Below the pieces are notes generated by a model. It had not been told where the DNA came from, ran no database searches, and saw nothing but the letters and a program-made list of their open reading frames with translations. A DNA stretch of 64,000 bases, from assembly GCF_008710155.1 (NCBI RefSeq), contig NZ_VYPZ01000015.1, forward strand, positions 1-64,000, written 5' to 3'. Each line of letters begins with the position of its first letter. Positions within the stretch are counted from its first letter, which is position 1. The position numbers and the translations under genes are program-made. Source of the DNA: Sphingobium limneticum. Lineage in GTDB: Bacteria; Pseudomonadota; Alphaproteobacteria; Sphingomonadales; Sphingomonadaceae. Below, in pieces: positions 29,189-38,335 of this stretch.

Positions 29189-29527
29189 ATGCCGACCATC
29201 ATTCTGCTGATCATATCCAACATCTTCATGACCATCGCCTGGTACTGGCATCTGAAAGGCGGAATGGACAAACCGATCCTGCTGGTCATCCTGATCAGCT
29301 GGGGCATCGCCCTGTTCGAATATTGCTTGGCCGTCCCCGCCAACCGCATCGGCTTTGCCAGCGGCTGGAGCGCGGGCCAGCTCAAGGTCGCACAGGAAGC
29401 GATCGCGCTCATCATCTTCGGCGGGTTCATGGTGACGGTGCTAGGCGAACCGCTCCACTGGCGCCACCTCGCCGCCTTCGCCTGCATCATGGGCGCGGTC
29501 GGCTTCCTGTTCGTGGGGAAGGCGTGA
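29189..29527 (+). CDS. DMT-superfamily small membrane protein (DUF486)
   Basis: A 112-residue protein with four predicted helices (TIILLIISNIFMTIAWYWHL; ILLVILISWGIALFEYCLA; the AIALIIFGGFMV segment; a final AAFACIMGAVGFLFVG). The AVPANRIGF and WHLK motifs fit the DUF486 family, whose transport role is not established. The start is the ATG at 29189; the frame upstream lies within the preceding terminator region. Confidence 0.88.
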   Translation: MPTIILLIISNIFMTIAWYWHLKGGMDKPILLVILISWGIALFEYCLAVPANRIGFASGWSAGQLKVAQEAIALIIFGGFMVTVLGEPLHWRHLAAFACIMGAVGFLFVGKA

Positions 29528-29530
29528 AAG

Positions 29531-29800
29531 TCAGGACACCGGGCGCAATGCCTCGGGCACCTCGTCGCCGCTTGGCCCATGGCAGGCGAAGCGCGGGCTG
29601 GCGCTATAAGTGCTGAACTGCTCCAGCGGCAACGCGGTGCCGCAAAAGGCGCATTCGGCGACCATCCGCCCGACGATCCAGTGCTGGCGCGTGCAGGACG
29701 GACAATGATTGGCCGTGTCGGCATGATAAAGCGGGCTGAAGCCGGTCGTGAAGGGCGGCTGCGCCGTGCGGGAAGCGGTCTGCATGGGCCTTGTCCTCAT
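29531..29800 (-). CDS. small zinc-ribbon-like protein
   Basis: An 89-residue protein with two cysteine pairs, CPSC (about residue 33) and CAFC (about residue 51), spaced as in a zinc ribbon. I recognise no family name. A good AGGAG ribosome site precedes the ATG at 29800; an internal ATG five codons on is an alternative. It converges with the DUF486 gene. Confidence 0.6.
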   Translation of the reverse strand: MRTRPMQTASRTAQPPFTTGFSPLYHADTANHCPSCTRQHWIVGRMVAECAFCGTALPLEQFSTYSASPRFACHGPSGDEVPEALRPVS

Positions 29801-29875
29801 ATTGCTCCTGAAAACAACGCATGAGATTCAAAAGGTTTCACTCGCGAACCGAATGACCGCCGCATGCCAGCCGGC

Positions 29876-29900
29876 GGAACTTTCGCCGCCACGAAACGCT
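29876..29900 (+). promoter_or_regulatory. possible EcfG promoter
   Basis: GGAAC at 29876-29880 is followed by 16 bases and CGCT at 29897-29900, one mismatch from GGAAC-N16/17-CGTT. It lies 27 bp before the ATG of the following small gene. Confidence 0.3.
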
Positions 29901-29927
29901 CCCCTCCCGCAACAGCGGAGATGCTTC

Positions 29928-30113
29928 ATGAAGAATATTGTAGGCACAGTCATCGGCGCAGCCATCGATCGCAAGGATGGCGACAGTGGCGTAAAGGGCG
30001 CGATCCTGGGCTATGTCACGTCCGGCGCGATCAAGACGGTCGCCAAACTCGGCACCCTGGCCGCCGTCGGCTATGGCGTCTTCAGCCTCGCCCGCAACCG
30101 CGCCCGCGGCTAA
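29928..30113 (+). CDS. small Gly/Ala-rich hypothetical protein
   Basis: A 61-residue protein beginning MKNIVGTVIGAAIDRKDGDS, with a weakly hydrophobic second half (AKLGTLAAVGYGVFSLAR) that may be one membrane helix. A GGAG ribosome site lies 7 bases before the ATG. I recognise no family; it resembles small sphingomonad stress-type proteins in composition. Confidence 0.65.
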   Translation: MKNIVGTVIGAAIDRKDGDSGVKGAILGYVTSGAIKTVAKLGTLAAVGYGVFSLARNRARG

Positions 30114-30177
30114 ACCGACCGTTCGGAAGGGGGCGTAGGCTGCACCGAAAACATTGGTGCGGCCCTTCCCCTCTCCG

Positions 30178-30245
30178 TTCCCCGGCGCAGGCCGGGGCCC
30201 AGCGCAGAGCGTTGGGAGACTGGACCCCGGCCTGCGCCGGGGAAC
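30178..30245. repeat. REP-like palindrome pair
   Basis: Arms GTTCCCCGGCGCAGGCCGGGGCCCAG (30178-30203) and CTGGACCCCGGCCTGCGCCG plus GGGAAC (30220-30245) are nearly perfect complements. It lies between the convergent small gene and queA. Confidence 0.85.
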
Positions 30246-30270
30246 GCTCCATATGGGTCGCTATCTCGCT

Positions 30271-31311
30271 CTAAACCGACCGGTCGGGCAGCAGCAGGCT
30301 GCTGTCCCCATAGCTGTAGAAACGATAGCCCGTCCCGATCGCATGGCCATAGACGGCCTGCATCCGCTCCGTTCCCATCAACGCACTGACCAGCATGAAC
30401 AGCGTCGATTTGGGCAGATGGAAATTGGTCATCAGCCCATCGACCGCCTTGAACCGATAGCCCGGCGTGATGAAGATCCGCGTTTCATCGGCAAAGGGAC
30501 GGATGACGTCATCCTCGCCCGCCGCGCTTTCCAGCAGACGCAATGATGTGGTGCCCACCGCGATCAGCCGACCGCCAGCCGCCCGCGCCGCGTTCAGCCG
30601 ATCCGCCGTCGCGGCGTCGATCCGCCCCCATTCGGCATGCATGCGATGGTCGTCGGTATCGTCCGCCTTGACCGGCAGGAACGTGCCCGCCCCGACGTGC
30701 AGCGTCAGCGTCTCGGTCGCGATGCCGGCGTCGGCGATGGCCGCCATCAGTTCCGGCGTGAAATGCAGCGCAGCGGTGGGGGCGGCGACCGCTCCATCCT
30801 CCCGCGCGAACATCGTCTGATAATCGCTGCGATCGCGCTCGTCGGTCGGGCGCTTGCTCGCGATATAGGGCGGCAGCGGCATCCGCCCCGCCCGCTCCAG
30901 CAGCACCTCGACCGGCTCGTCGCCTTCGAAATCCAGCGTCACGCCGCCATCATCGTCGCGCGGCCCGGCGATCGCCGTCACGCCCGCGCCGAAATCGATC
31001 CGGTCGCCCGCGCGCACCCGCTTGGCGTTGCGCAGAAAGGCCTGCCATTGCCGCAGACCCTGCCTCTTGTGCAACGTCGCGCCGATCCGCGCCTCCCCCC
31101 GCATCCCTTCCAGCTGGGCAGGAATGACCTTGGTATCGTTGAAGACCAGCACGTCGCCCGCGCGCAGCATGGAGGGCAGGTCGCGCACGATCCGATCCTG
31201 CATCGCCCCGTCGCCCGGCACCAGCAGCATCCGCGCACTGTCGCGCGGCGACGCGGGCCGCAATGCGATATTCTCGGGCGGCAGGTCGAAATCGAACAGG
31301 TCTACGCGCAT
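30271..31311 (-). CDS. queA: S-adenosylmethionine:tRNA ribosyltransferase-isomerase
   Basis: A 346-residue enzyme that adds the epoxycyclopentane unit in queuosine synthesis on tRNA. Marks: [20 protein letters not shown] at the N-terminus, [27 protein letters not shown], and [15 protein letters not shown] at the C-terminus. The start at 31311 is chosen over a frame seven codons upstream. It lies 93 bp downstream of the cyclophilin gene. Confidence 0.97.
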   Translation of the reverse strand: MRVDLFDFDLPPENIALRPASPRDSARMLLVPGDGAMQDRIVRDLPSMLRAGDVLVFNDTKVIPAQLEGMRGEARIGATLHKRQGLRQWQAFLRNAKRVRAGDRIDFGAGVTAIAGPRDDDGGVTLDFEGDEPVEVLLERAGRMPLPPYIASKRPTDERDRSDYQTMFAREDGAVAAPTAALHFTPELMAAIADAGIATETLTLHVGAGTFLPVKADDTDDHRMHAEWGRIDAATADRLNAARAAGGRLIAVGTTSLRLLESAAGEDDVIRPFADETRIFITPGYRFKAVDGLMTNFHLPKSTLFMLVSALMGTERMQAVYGHAIGTGYRFYSYGDSSLLLPDRSV

Positions 31312-31339
31312 GGCTCGGGACGTTTCATCCAAACGGCGT

Positions 31340-31373
31340 GGCCCCGGCAGCTTCGAAAGAAGCGACCGGGGCC
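31340..31373. repeat. hairpin between cyclophilin gene and queA
   Basis: GGCCCCGG (31340-31347) pairs with CCGGGGCC (31366-31373), and GCTTC pairs with GAAGC around a GAAA tetraloop. A short TTT follows on the plus strand, and no T-run on the minus. It may stabilise the upstream minus-strand mRNA end. Confidence 0.55.
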
Positions 31374-31404
31374 TTTCTATGACAGCAAAAGCCGGACCGG
31401 CTTG

Positions 31405-32190
31405 TTATTTCTTCGGCGCGACCTTATTGAGCGCCGGCTTGGCCGCCGGAGCCTTGGGCTTGGGCTTTGCCTTGGCCGTGTCGACGATCGACACCGGCGG
31501 TGCGGGCGGCGTGGGCGCGACCGTCACCGGCGGCTTGCCGTCGCTCTCGATCGATGCCTGCAGGATCACGCTCGGGTCGGCCGGCGGCTCGCCTTCATGG
31601 ATCGCGTCGACATATTGCATGCCTTCGATCACGCGGCCGAACACGGTATATTTCTTGTCCAGTTGCATGCGCGGCAGCAGCACGATGAAGAACTGGCTGT
31701 TCGCGCTATCCTCGCTCTGGGCGCGCGCCATCGACAGCGTACCGCGCAGATGCGGCATCGGATTGAACTCGGCCTTCAGGTCGGGCAGCGTCGAACCGCC
31801 GGTACCATCACCCTTGGGATCGCCGCCCTGCGCCATGAAGCCGGGAATGACGCGATGGAATTTCAGGCCGTTGTAGAAGCCCTGACGCGTCAATTCCTTG
31901 ATCCGCTCGACATGCGCCGGCGCGATGTCGGGGCGCAGCTGGATGCGCACGCGGCCGCCGCTCGACAGGTCCAGATCCCAGATATTCTGCGGATCGGCAG
32001 GAATGGTGGCCGGTGGCAGCTTGGGCGTCAGGTCATGACCCAGCGACTTGGCATTGTCCTGCGCGCGTACGGCGGCTTCGGCCTTCTTCATGTCTTCGCC
32101 CTTGCCGCCGCCCCCTTGGGCCAGGGCCACACCGGACGCGGTAAGGGCGAAACCGATCGCCACAGTCTTGAGCGCGCTAGTAAAACGCAT
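31405..32190 (-). CDS. exported cyclophilin-type peptidyl-prolyl isomerase
   Basis: A 261-residue periplasmic isomerase. A signal peptide covers about residues 1-25 (ALKTVAIGFALTASGVALAQ). The cyclophilin core has FYNGLKFHRVIPGFMAQGGDP and the later NSQFFIVLLP and YTVFGRVIEGMQYVD motifs. The C-terminus carries an Ala/Pro/Lys tail of about 45 residues. I start at 32190 (MRFTSAL) for the signal peptide. It precedes queA. Confidence 0.93.
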   Translation of the reverse strand: MRFTSALKTVAIGFALTASGVALAQGGGGKGEDMKKAEAAVRAQDNAKSLGHDLTPKLPPATIPADPQNIWDLDLSSGGRVRIQLRPDIAPAHVERIKELTRQGFYNGLKFHRVIPGFMAQGGDPKGDGTGGSTLPDLKAEFNPMPHLRGTLSMARAQSEDSANSQFFIVLLPRMQLDKKYTVFGRVIEGMQYVDAIHEGEPPADPSVILQASIESDGKPPVTVAPTPPAPPVSIVDTAKAKPKPKAPAAKPALNKVAPKK

Positions 32191-32347
32191 GGAGCAGAAG
32201 TTCCTTGATCTCGTAAAAGCCATGGGGCCAAGCCGCCCTGATAGCGCCCTGATCGCGATTGGCAACTGAACGAAGGCTGAAACGGTCGAGTCCTTGGTAA
32301 AATGCGCGGCAGAGCGCATTTTGATGCGGCACCAGTGCGGTTCTCCC

Positions 32348-32866
32348 CTAAAGACTCACCGTCCCTTTTCGCCCGATCTTTTCCACCCGCGCGGCGACCT
32401 CGTCGCGCACCACCGGGCTGACGAATTTGTGGATCGGCCCGCCATAGAGGGCGATTTCCTTGACCAGCCGCGACGCGATCGGCTGCAACGATACGTCCGC
32501 CATCAGGAAAACCGTCTCGATCCGGCCGTTGATCTGCTGGTTCATGCCCGCCATCTGATATTCATATTCGAAGTCCGCGACCGCGCGCAGACCCCGAATG
32601 ATGACGCTGGCCTGTTGCGACTCGGCAAAGTCCATCAAGAGCGAATTGAAGCCGGTGACGACGATGTCCGTGTCGATCCCCGCACATTCGCGGCGCACCA
32701 TCTCCAGCCGCTCTTCGTCGGAGAACATCGGCGACTTGGCGATGTTGGTGGTCACGCCGATCACCAGCTTGTCGACCAGCTTCGCGCCGCGCCGGATGAT
32801 GTCCATATGGCCAAGCGTGATGGGATCGAAAGTGCCGGGATAGACGCCGATACGCGGTTTGCTCAT
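32348..32866 (-). CDS. coaD: phosphopantetheine adenylyltransferase
   Basis: A 172-residue enzyme in CoA synthesis (4'-phosphopantetheine plus ATP to dephospho-CoA). Nucleotidyl-transferase motif VYPGTFDPITLGHMDIIRRG with the T/HxGH pattern, and the later RGLRAVADFEYEYQM and SRLVKEIALYG motifs. It follows ispA by 5 bp. Confidence 0.97.
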   Translation of the reverse strand: MSKPRIGVYPGTFDPITLGHMDIIRRGAKLVDKLVIGVTTNIAKSPMFSDEERLEMVRRECAGIDTDIVVTGFNSLLMDFAESQQASVIIRGLRAVADFEYEYQMAGMNQQINGRIETVFLMADVSLQPIASRLVKEIALYGGPIHKFVSPVVRDEVAARVEKIGRKGTVSL

Positions 32867-32871
32867 GACTT

Positions 32872-33789
32872 TTAGCGATCCCTCTCCACGATATAGTCGG
32901 CAATGGCGCGCAGCAGGTCCGCTTCGGGACCATGGCCATGCAGATGCGCCTTGGCCTGCGCCACCAGCATATGCGCCTGCTCGCGCGCCCGTTCCACGCC
33001 CATCAGCGACAGGAAGGTTTCCTTGCCCGCCGCGGCATCCTTGCCCAACGCCTTGCCCGCCAGCGCCGCGTCGCCCTCTACGTCCAGCAGGTCGTCGGCA
33101 ATCTGGAAGGCCAGGCCGATGTCGCGGGCATAGCCGTGCAGGCCCGTGCGCGCCTCATGCGGCAAACGCGCCATGATCGCGGCCGCCTCGACACAGAAAG
33201 CGATCAGCGCCCCGGTCTTCAAATTCTGGAGCCGCGTGACGGTGGCCAGGTCGAAGCGGGTCTTTTCCGCTTCCAGATCCATCATCTGCCCGCCCGCCAT
33301 GCCAGCCGGGCCACTGGCGGCGGCCAGCGCGCGCACCAGTTCGATCCGCACGAACGGATCGGGATGCGTCTCCTCGTCGGCCAATATCTCGAACGCCAGA
33401 TCGTGCAGGCAATCGCCCGCCAGGATCGCCGTCGCCTCGTCGAACGCCTTGTGGACGGTCGGCTTGCCGCGCCGCATATCGTCATCGTCCATCGCCGGCA
33501 GATCGTCGTGGATCAGCGAATAGACATGGATGCATTCGACCGCCAGCCCAACGCGCAGCGCCGAGTCGCGGGAAATGTTGAACAGATCGCTGGTCGCCTG
33601 CACCAGCAGCGGGCGCAGCCGCTTGCCGCCACCGATCGCGGCATGCCGCATCGCATCATAGAGGCGGACGCGCGCATCCTGCGGCAAGGGCAGCAACCGG
33701 TCGAACGCGGCGTCGATCGCCTGCGCGACCTCGCCCGCCCGCGCCGTGACCAGCGCCGTTGCGGAGGCGCTCTCTCCTCCCCCCGTCAT
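32872..33789 (-). CDS. ispA: polyprenyl (farnesyl/geranylgeranyl) diphosphate synthase
   Basis: A 305-residue short-chain trans-prenyltransferase. The first Asp-rich motif is DDLPAMDDDDMRRG, and the second is FQIADDLLDVEGD. FPP is the likely product for a gene in the xseB-ispA pair, but product length is not certain from sequence. The start MTGGGES at 33789 is 5 bp after the xseB stop; a longer open frame overlaps xseB and lacks family sequence. Confidence 0.93.
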   Translation of the reverse strand: MTGGGESASATALVTARAGEVAQAIDAAFDRLLPLPQDARVRLYDAMRHAAIGGGKRLRPLLVQATSDLFNISRDSALRVGLAVECIHVYSLIHDDLPAMDDDDMRRGKPTVHKAFDEATAILAGDCLHDLAFEILADEETHPDPFVRIELVRALAAASGPAGMAGGQMMDLEAEKTRFDLATVTRLQNLKTGALIAFCVEAAAIMARLPHEARTGLHGYARDIGLAFQIADDLLDVEGDAALAGKALGKDAAAGKETFLSLMGVERAREQAHMLVAQAKAHLHGHGPEADLLRAIADYIVERDR

Positions 33790-33794
33790 GCGGA

Positions 33795-34049
33795 TCAATC
33801 CGCGCCGAAGGGCTGGGCGCCGGTCACCGCGCCATTGGCGTCGACCGTCAGCTTGGCGATGCGCGCTTCGGCCGCCTGCAACCGTTCGGTGCATCGCTTG
33901 CGCAATTCTTCGCCCTTCGCATAGAGCGAAATGGACTCGTCCAGCGGCACGTCGCCGCTTTCCAGTCGCCGGACGATCGTTTCGAGCGCACGCAGCGCAT
34001 CCTCGAACGACAATGTTTCGGTGTCGGGGGTGGAAATATCCTCAGCCAT
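33795..34049 (-). CDS. xseB: exodeoxyribonuclease VII small subunit
   Basis: An 84-residue helical subunit that joins XseA to degrade single-stranded DNA. The segment SFEDALRALETIVRRLESGD then VPLDESI is the family signature. The start at 34049 (MAEDIST) gives normal length. It heads the xseB-ispA-coaD run; xseA is not in the window. Confidence 0.95.
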   Translation of the reverse strand: MAEDISTPDTETLSFEDALRALETIVRRLESGDVPLDESISLYAKGEELRKRCTERLQAAEARIAKLTVDANGAVTGAQPFGAD

Positions 34050-34217
34050 TCCCTTGCATTGGCCGCCGTCACGCGCCCGGTCAAGCCCGCCCCGGCAATA
34101 AGCAAGCATAGCGCCCGCTGTCATCAAAAGGTCATGACGTCATTTCAGGGGGCATAGCGGGAACGTCGTAGTTTTGCGTTGACGCACCATGTTGCGCATG
34201 CACATAAAAGGATCGCT

Positions 34218-34601
34218 ATGAAACATTATCTCCCCCTTATCGCCGTCGCCAGCGTCGCTTTGCTGTCGGCTTGCAACAAGAATGACGAACCCGAAGTCGT
34301 GGGCGGCCCCGCCGACCCGATGGCGGCTCAGCTTGCCAACGCCGCGCCGGTCGAATTGCCGCCGTCGGTGAAGGCGAACAAGCAGTTCCGTTGCAAGGAC
34401 AACAGCCTGATCTTCGTCGACTATATGAGCGACGACAAGAGCGCGCTGCTGCGCACCGAAAAGGGCGGCACCGCCACCGCGCTCAAGGCGGCCGAAGCCG
34501 GCCAGCCCTTCACCGCCGAGGGCGGCTATGAAGTCAAGGGTTCGGGCAACGACGTGACCATCACCGTGCCGGGCAAGAGCGCTCAGGCCTGCCACGTCTG
34601 A
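34218..34601 (+). CDS. small lipoprotein, MliC-like
   Basis: A 127-residue lipoprotein with signal and lipobox LLSAC (Cys18). The C-terminal ~75 residues (FRCKDNSLIFVDYM ... GGYEVKGSGNDVTI ... AQACHV) look like the MliC/PliC lysozyme-inhibitor domain, with two Cys that could form a disulphide; this is resemblance only. The start at 34218 follows AAAGGA. It is divergent from xseB. Confidence 0.75.
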   Translation: MKHYLPLIAVASVALLSACNKNDEPEVVGGPADPMAAQLANAAPVELPPSVKANKQFRCKDNSLIFVDYMSDDKSALLRTEKGGTATALKAAEAGQPFTAEGGYEVKGSGNDVTITVPGKSAQACHV

Positions 34602-34624
34602 GTCGCACGACTATCCTGATTGCC

Positions 34625-34657
34625 AGGCCGGGCCTTCCCTGAAGGTCCGGCCTTTTT
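34625..34657 (+). terminator. rho-independent terminator
   Basis: Stem AGGCCGGGCCTTC (34625-34637), loop CCT, stem GAAGGTCCGGCCT (34641-34653) with one G-U pair, then TTTT. It follows the MliC-like gene by 23 bp. Confidence 0.9.
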
Positions 34658-34679
34658 ATTGCGCCTGATAAACCTGCAC

Positions 34680-34794
34680 CGTTCGTCCTGAGTAGCTGTT
34701 GAGCGAAGTCGAAATGGTGTATCGAAGGATGTGCGCGGCGCATGATGCTTCGATACGGGGCTTCCAAAGGCTCAGCCTCTCAGCACGAACGGGT
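34680..34794. repeat. REP-like composite palindrome
   Basis: It begins CGTTCGTCCTGAGTAGC and ends CTCTCAGCACGAACGG, with an inner GTATCGAAG...CTTCGATAC inverted pair and a GCGCGGCGC core. This is the GTTCGTxCTGAG family of sphingomonad intergenic repeats. No gene is present. Confidence 0.75.
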
Positions 34795-34814
34795 GCATCA
34801 TATGCGATCACCCA

Positions 34815-34970
34815 TCACTCATTGTTGAACATCGCCAGCGCGGCGCGATCGGCATAGGCGTTGGCCAGCCGCCGGTGCGCGGCTCTGGCGCGTTCCGATG
34901 TGGACGCCTGCTCCATCAGACGCTGCTTTTTGCAACGGCTGGAAAAATAAAAGAAGTCACTCCCCTTCAT
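34815..34970 (-). CDS. small basic hypothetical protein
   Basis: A 51-residue protein starting MKGSDFFYFSSRCKKQRLM, with a helical, Ala/Arg-rich second half. An AGAGAGG ribosome site precedes the ATG at 34970. I recognise no family. The frame can be extended 17 codons upstream, but the internal ATG has the better ribosome site. Confidence 0.55.
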   Translation of the reverse strand: MKGSDFFYFSSRCKKQRLMEQASTSERARAAHRRLANAYADRAALAMFNNE

Positions 34971-35165
34971 GGAAAACCTCTCTGTGGCCTCAATCTCCGT
35001 CGAATCGCCACCCCGCTCCACCCATGAACTTTAGGGAAGGCCGTTAACGAAAGGTTGCCGCCGCGACGAACGGTTGACGCGGCCGGATGATCGGCCCGCC
35101 GCACCGGCATGCAACTTTCCCGATTCCCAGGTATTTGCTTCTCAGCAAAATCGACGGGGGATTGC

Positions 35166-35935
35166 ATGAGCCTTGGACGCCGTTTTCTCGCGACGGGCAT
35201 GACGCTGTTGCTGGCAACGAGCATCACCGCCGCGCCCGCCCGCGCCGACGATACGTTCAGCGGTTTTGGCAACAGCGCCTTCATGAGTTCCATGATGGAC
35301 AATGTCCGCATGGATAGCCTGCACCGCCACATGCAGGATCCCCATGATGGCGACCAGCCGCGCGCGCCCGATCGCAAGGCCGGCCCGATCAAGCCCGCTC
35401 GCCCGGCATCGCCCCGGCCAAGGCGCATCCCACCCGCTATGTCGCCTCCCCCGCCGTCACCGCGCGGGTGCGCGAACAATTTCTCGCCTGGATCAGGCAG
35501 ACCTCCGGCGCGCAGGGCGAAGCCGCCATGCGGCAGGTGATGCAGCAGCATGACATTTTCGCGCTCTGGACCAAGCAGATGCAATCCGACGGTCTGAGGC
35601 CCGGCGATCTGGCGGATGCCTTCGCGGCCTATTGGGTCCAGAACTGGCAGATGGCCAATGGCGTCGAAACCACCCGGCCGGCGCAGGTCATGGCCGTGCG
35701 GCGACAGGTCGCGGCCAGCATGGCCGGCTTCACCGAAGCGCAGCGGCAGGAACTGGCCGAAGTTTTCATGTATAATCAATTCGTTCAGGGCACAGCCTGG
35801 ATCGAAGCCGGGCAACGTGGCGACGCCGCCATGAAGCGCAAACTGGGCGACGCCGCCGTCGTCCGCTTTCGCAACGACATGAAACTGGACCTGCGCGCCC
35901 TGAAATTGACCGATCGGGGGTTCGTTACGGCCTGA
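35166..35935 (+). pseudogene. exported DUF6683-like protein, apparent frameshift
   Basis: The reading frame from the ATG at 35166 gives a signal peptide (SLGRRFLATGMTLLLATSITAAPARA) and about 50 mature residues. The family-like C-terminal part (FLAWIRQTSGAQGE ... DGLRPGDLADAFAAYWVQNW ... FVTA) is in a different frame and ends at 35935. The switch falls near 35385-35400, and one missing base (or a -1 slip) would join the frames, giving about 256 residues. The C-terminal half resembles DUF6683 from memory. It may be a real frameshift, a sequencing error, or rarely a programmed shift. Confidence 0.7.
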
Positions 35936-36000
35936 TCCCATCGCCTCGCCCCGCACGCCCACCATTGCCCTTCGCCCTCGCCCTCGCTAAAGGCGCGGGC

Positions 36001-38178
36001 ATGTCCAGCACATCGCCCCAGATCACCCCGGAAGTCGTCGCCGAACATGGCCTCAGCCCGGAAGAATATGACCGCGTACTAAAGGCGATCGGCCGTGAGC
36101 CGAACCTGACGGAACTGGGCATATTCTCGGTCATGTGGTCGGAGCATTGCTCATATAAATCCTCCAAGATCCACTTGATGAAGCTGCCGACCAAAGGGCC
36201 TCAGGTCATTTGCGGCCCCGGCGAGAATGCCGGCGTAGTCGACATCGGCGATGGTCAGGCCGCGATCTTCAAGATGGAAAGCCACAACCACCCGTCCTAC
36301 ATCGAACCCTATCAGGGCGCGGCGACCGGCGTCGGCGGCATCCTGCGCGACGTCTTCACCATGGGCGCGCGTCCGGTGGCGAACATGAACGCGCTGCGTT
36401 TCGGTCGCCCCGACCACCCCAAGATGAAGCATCTGATCGCGGGCGTCGTGCATGGCATCGGCGGCTACGGCAATTGCGTGGGCGTGCCGACCGTGGGTGG
36501 AGAGGTGAATTTCCACCCCGCCTATGACGGCAATATCCTGGTGAACGCGATGACCGTGGGCGTCGCGGACACCGACAAGATCTTCTATTCGGCCGCCAGC
36601 GGCGTCGGCAACCCGATCGTCTATGTCGGCTCCAAGACCGGCCGTGACGGCATCCATGGCGCAACCATGGCGAGCGCGGATTTCGGCGACGACGCCGACG
36701 CCAAGCGCCCGACCGTGCAGGTGGGCGACCCCTTCACCGAAAAGCTGCTGATCGAGGCGTGCCTTGAACTGATGGCATCCGACGCGATCGTCGCCATTCA
36801 GGATATGGGCGCGGCGGGCCTCACCTCCTCCAGCGTCGAAATGGCGTCGAAGGGCGGCGTGGGCCTCCACCTCAAGATGGACGACGTGCCGCAGCGCGAA
36901 ACCGGCATGACCACTTATGAAATGATGCTGTCGGAAAGCCAGGAGCGCATGCTCATGGTGCTCAAGCCCGGCCGCGAGGATTTCGCCGAAGCGATCTTCA
37001 AAAAGTGGGAACTCGACTTCGCCGTCATCGGCCATGTCACCGACAGCGGCCGCATGGTGCTGGAGCATAAGGGCGAGATCGTCTGCGACATCCCGCTCGC
37101 CCCGCTGGCCGACGACGCCCCGCTCTACGACCGTCCTTCCATGCCCAAGGACGAGTATAAGATCTGGTCGAAGGTCGAACCGCTGGGCGACATCACGGAA
37201 AGCGCGGATATCGGCGCGGACCTCGTCACCCTGCTGGGCAGCCCAGACATCGCCAGCCGCCGCTGGATCTGGGAACAGTACGACCATATGGTCGGCGCCG
37301 ACACGGTACAGCGCCCCGGCGGCGACGCCGCGGTCGTGCGCGTCCATGGCGCGCAAAAGGGCATCGCGATCAGCACCGACTGCACGCCGCGCTATTGCTA
37401 TGCCGACCCCTATGAAGGCGGCAAGCAGGCGATCGCCGAATGCTATCGTAACCTGAGCGCCGTCGGCTCCACCCCGCTCGCCGTCACCAACTGCCTCAAC
37501 TTCGCCAACCCGCAGCGCCCCGAAATCATGGCGCAGCTGACCGGCTGCCTTGAGGGCATGGGCGACGCCTGCCGTGCATTGGACTTCCCGATCGTGTCGG
37601 GCAACGTCTCGCTCTACAATGAATCGAAGGCGACCGGCGGTGGCTCGGCCATCCTGCCGACCCCGGCGATCGGCGGCATCGGCCTGCTGGCGGATGTGGA
37701 CGTCATGGCGACGGTCGCGTTCAAGAATGCAGGCGACGCGATCTGGCTGATCGGCGGAGAGGGTTCGCACCTCGGCCAGACCATCTGGCTGCGCGAAATC
37801 GCCGGCCGTGAAGCCGGTGAAGCCCCCAAGGTCGATCTGGCCGCAGAGCGCGCCAATGCCGACATCGTCCGAGCCCTGATCACGGATGGCAAGGCGACCG
37901 CCGTGCATGATATCGCGGACGGCGGCCTGATCGTCACGGTCGCGGAAATGGCGCTGGCGGGCAAGGTCGGCGCGACGCTGGACATCGCCCTCACCACCGC
38001 ATCGGCCTTTGGCGAAGATCAGGGCCGCTATGTCGTCACCACGGCGGCGGGCATCGATATTCCCGGCGCGGTGAAGATCGGCACCGTGGGCGGCAGCATG
38101 GTCGCAGGCGTCGCCCTCGACACGCTGCGCACCGCGCATGAAGGCTTCTTCCCCGCCCTCATGGACAGCGAACTGTAA
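36001..38178 (+). CDS. purL: phosphoribosylformylglycinamidine synthase subunit PurL
   Basis: A 725-residue enzyme of de novo purine synthesis (FGAR to FGAM) of the small-PurL type that works with separate PurQ and PurS. Marks: [18 protein letters not shown] near the N-terminus, [20 protein letters not shown], and GNVSLYNES in the second half. The start at 36001 (MSSTSPQ) is chosen over a frame 12 codons upstream. purT follows downstream; purQ and purS are not here. Confidence 0.98.
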   Translation: MSSTSPQITPEVVAEHGLSPEEYDRVLKAIGREPNLTELGIFSVMWSEHCSYKSSKIHLMKLPTKGPQVICGPGENAGVVDIGDGQAAIFKMESHNHPSYIEPYQGAATGVGGILRDVFTMGARPVANMNALRFGRPDHPKMKHLIAGVVHGIGGYGNCVGVPTVGGEVNFHPAYDGNILVNAMTVGVADTDKIFYSAASGVGNPIVYVGSKTGRDGIHGATMASADFGDDADAKRPTVQVGDPFTEKLLIEACLELMASDAIVAIQDMGAAGLTSSSVEMASKGGVGLHLKMDDVPQRETGMTTYEMMLSESQERMLMVLKPGREDFAEAIFKKWELDFAVIGHVTDSGRMVLEHKGEIVCDIPLAPLADDAPLYDRPSMPKDEYKIWSKVEPLGDITESADIGADLVTLLGSPDIASRRWIWEQYDHMVGADTVQRPGGDAAVVRVHGAQKGIAISTDCTPRYCYADPYEGGKQAIAECYRNLSAVGSTPLAVTNCLNFANPQRPEIMAQLTGCLEGMGDACRALDFPIVSGNVSLYNESKATGGGSAILPTPAIGGIGLLADVDVMATVAFKNAGDAIWLIGGEGSHLGQTIWLREIAGREAGEAPKVDLAAERANADIVRALITDGKATAVHDIADGGLIVTVAEMALAGKVGATLDIALTTASAFGEDQGRYVVTTAAGIDIPGAVKIGTVGGSMVAGVALDTLRTAHEGFFPALMDSEL

Positions 38179-38187
38179 AAACCGACC

Positions 38188-38278
38188 GTCACCCCGGCCT
38201 CGCGCCGGGGTCCAGCTGCCTTTTTGCAGCGACGGCGACGAGAAAAGCGGGATCCCGGCTCAAGGCCGGGATGACGGG
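38188..38278. repeat. REP-like palindromes between purL and purT
   Basis: GTCACCCCGGCCTCGCGCCG plus GGGTCCAG starts at 38188, and GGGATCCCGGCTCAAGGCCGGGATGACGG ends near 38278. Each is a hairpin and the ends are complementary (GTCA/TGAC). Confidence 0.75.
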
Positions 38279-38335
38279 AGAGGATGGGTCTTGCCCTTGT
38301 TGTCAGGGGCTTTGTCACGTCACAGGAGTCTCCCC

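Noticed and set aside
35420..35470. Programmed -1 frameshift at the CCTCCCCCG run
   Set aside because: No canonical slippery heptamer with a downstream pseudoknot was seen, and the family sequence in the second frame begins before it, so a simple frameshift near 35390 is the better reading.
36151..38139. A 662-codon minus-strand open frame opposite purL
   Set aside because: Antisense shadow of purL, with no motif or ribosome site.
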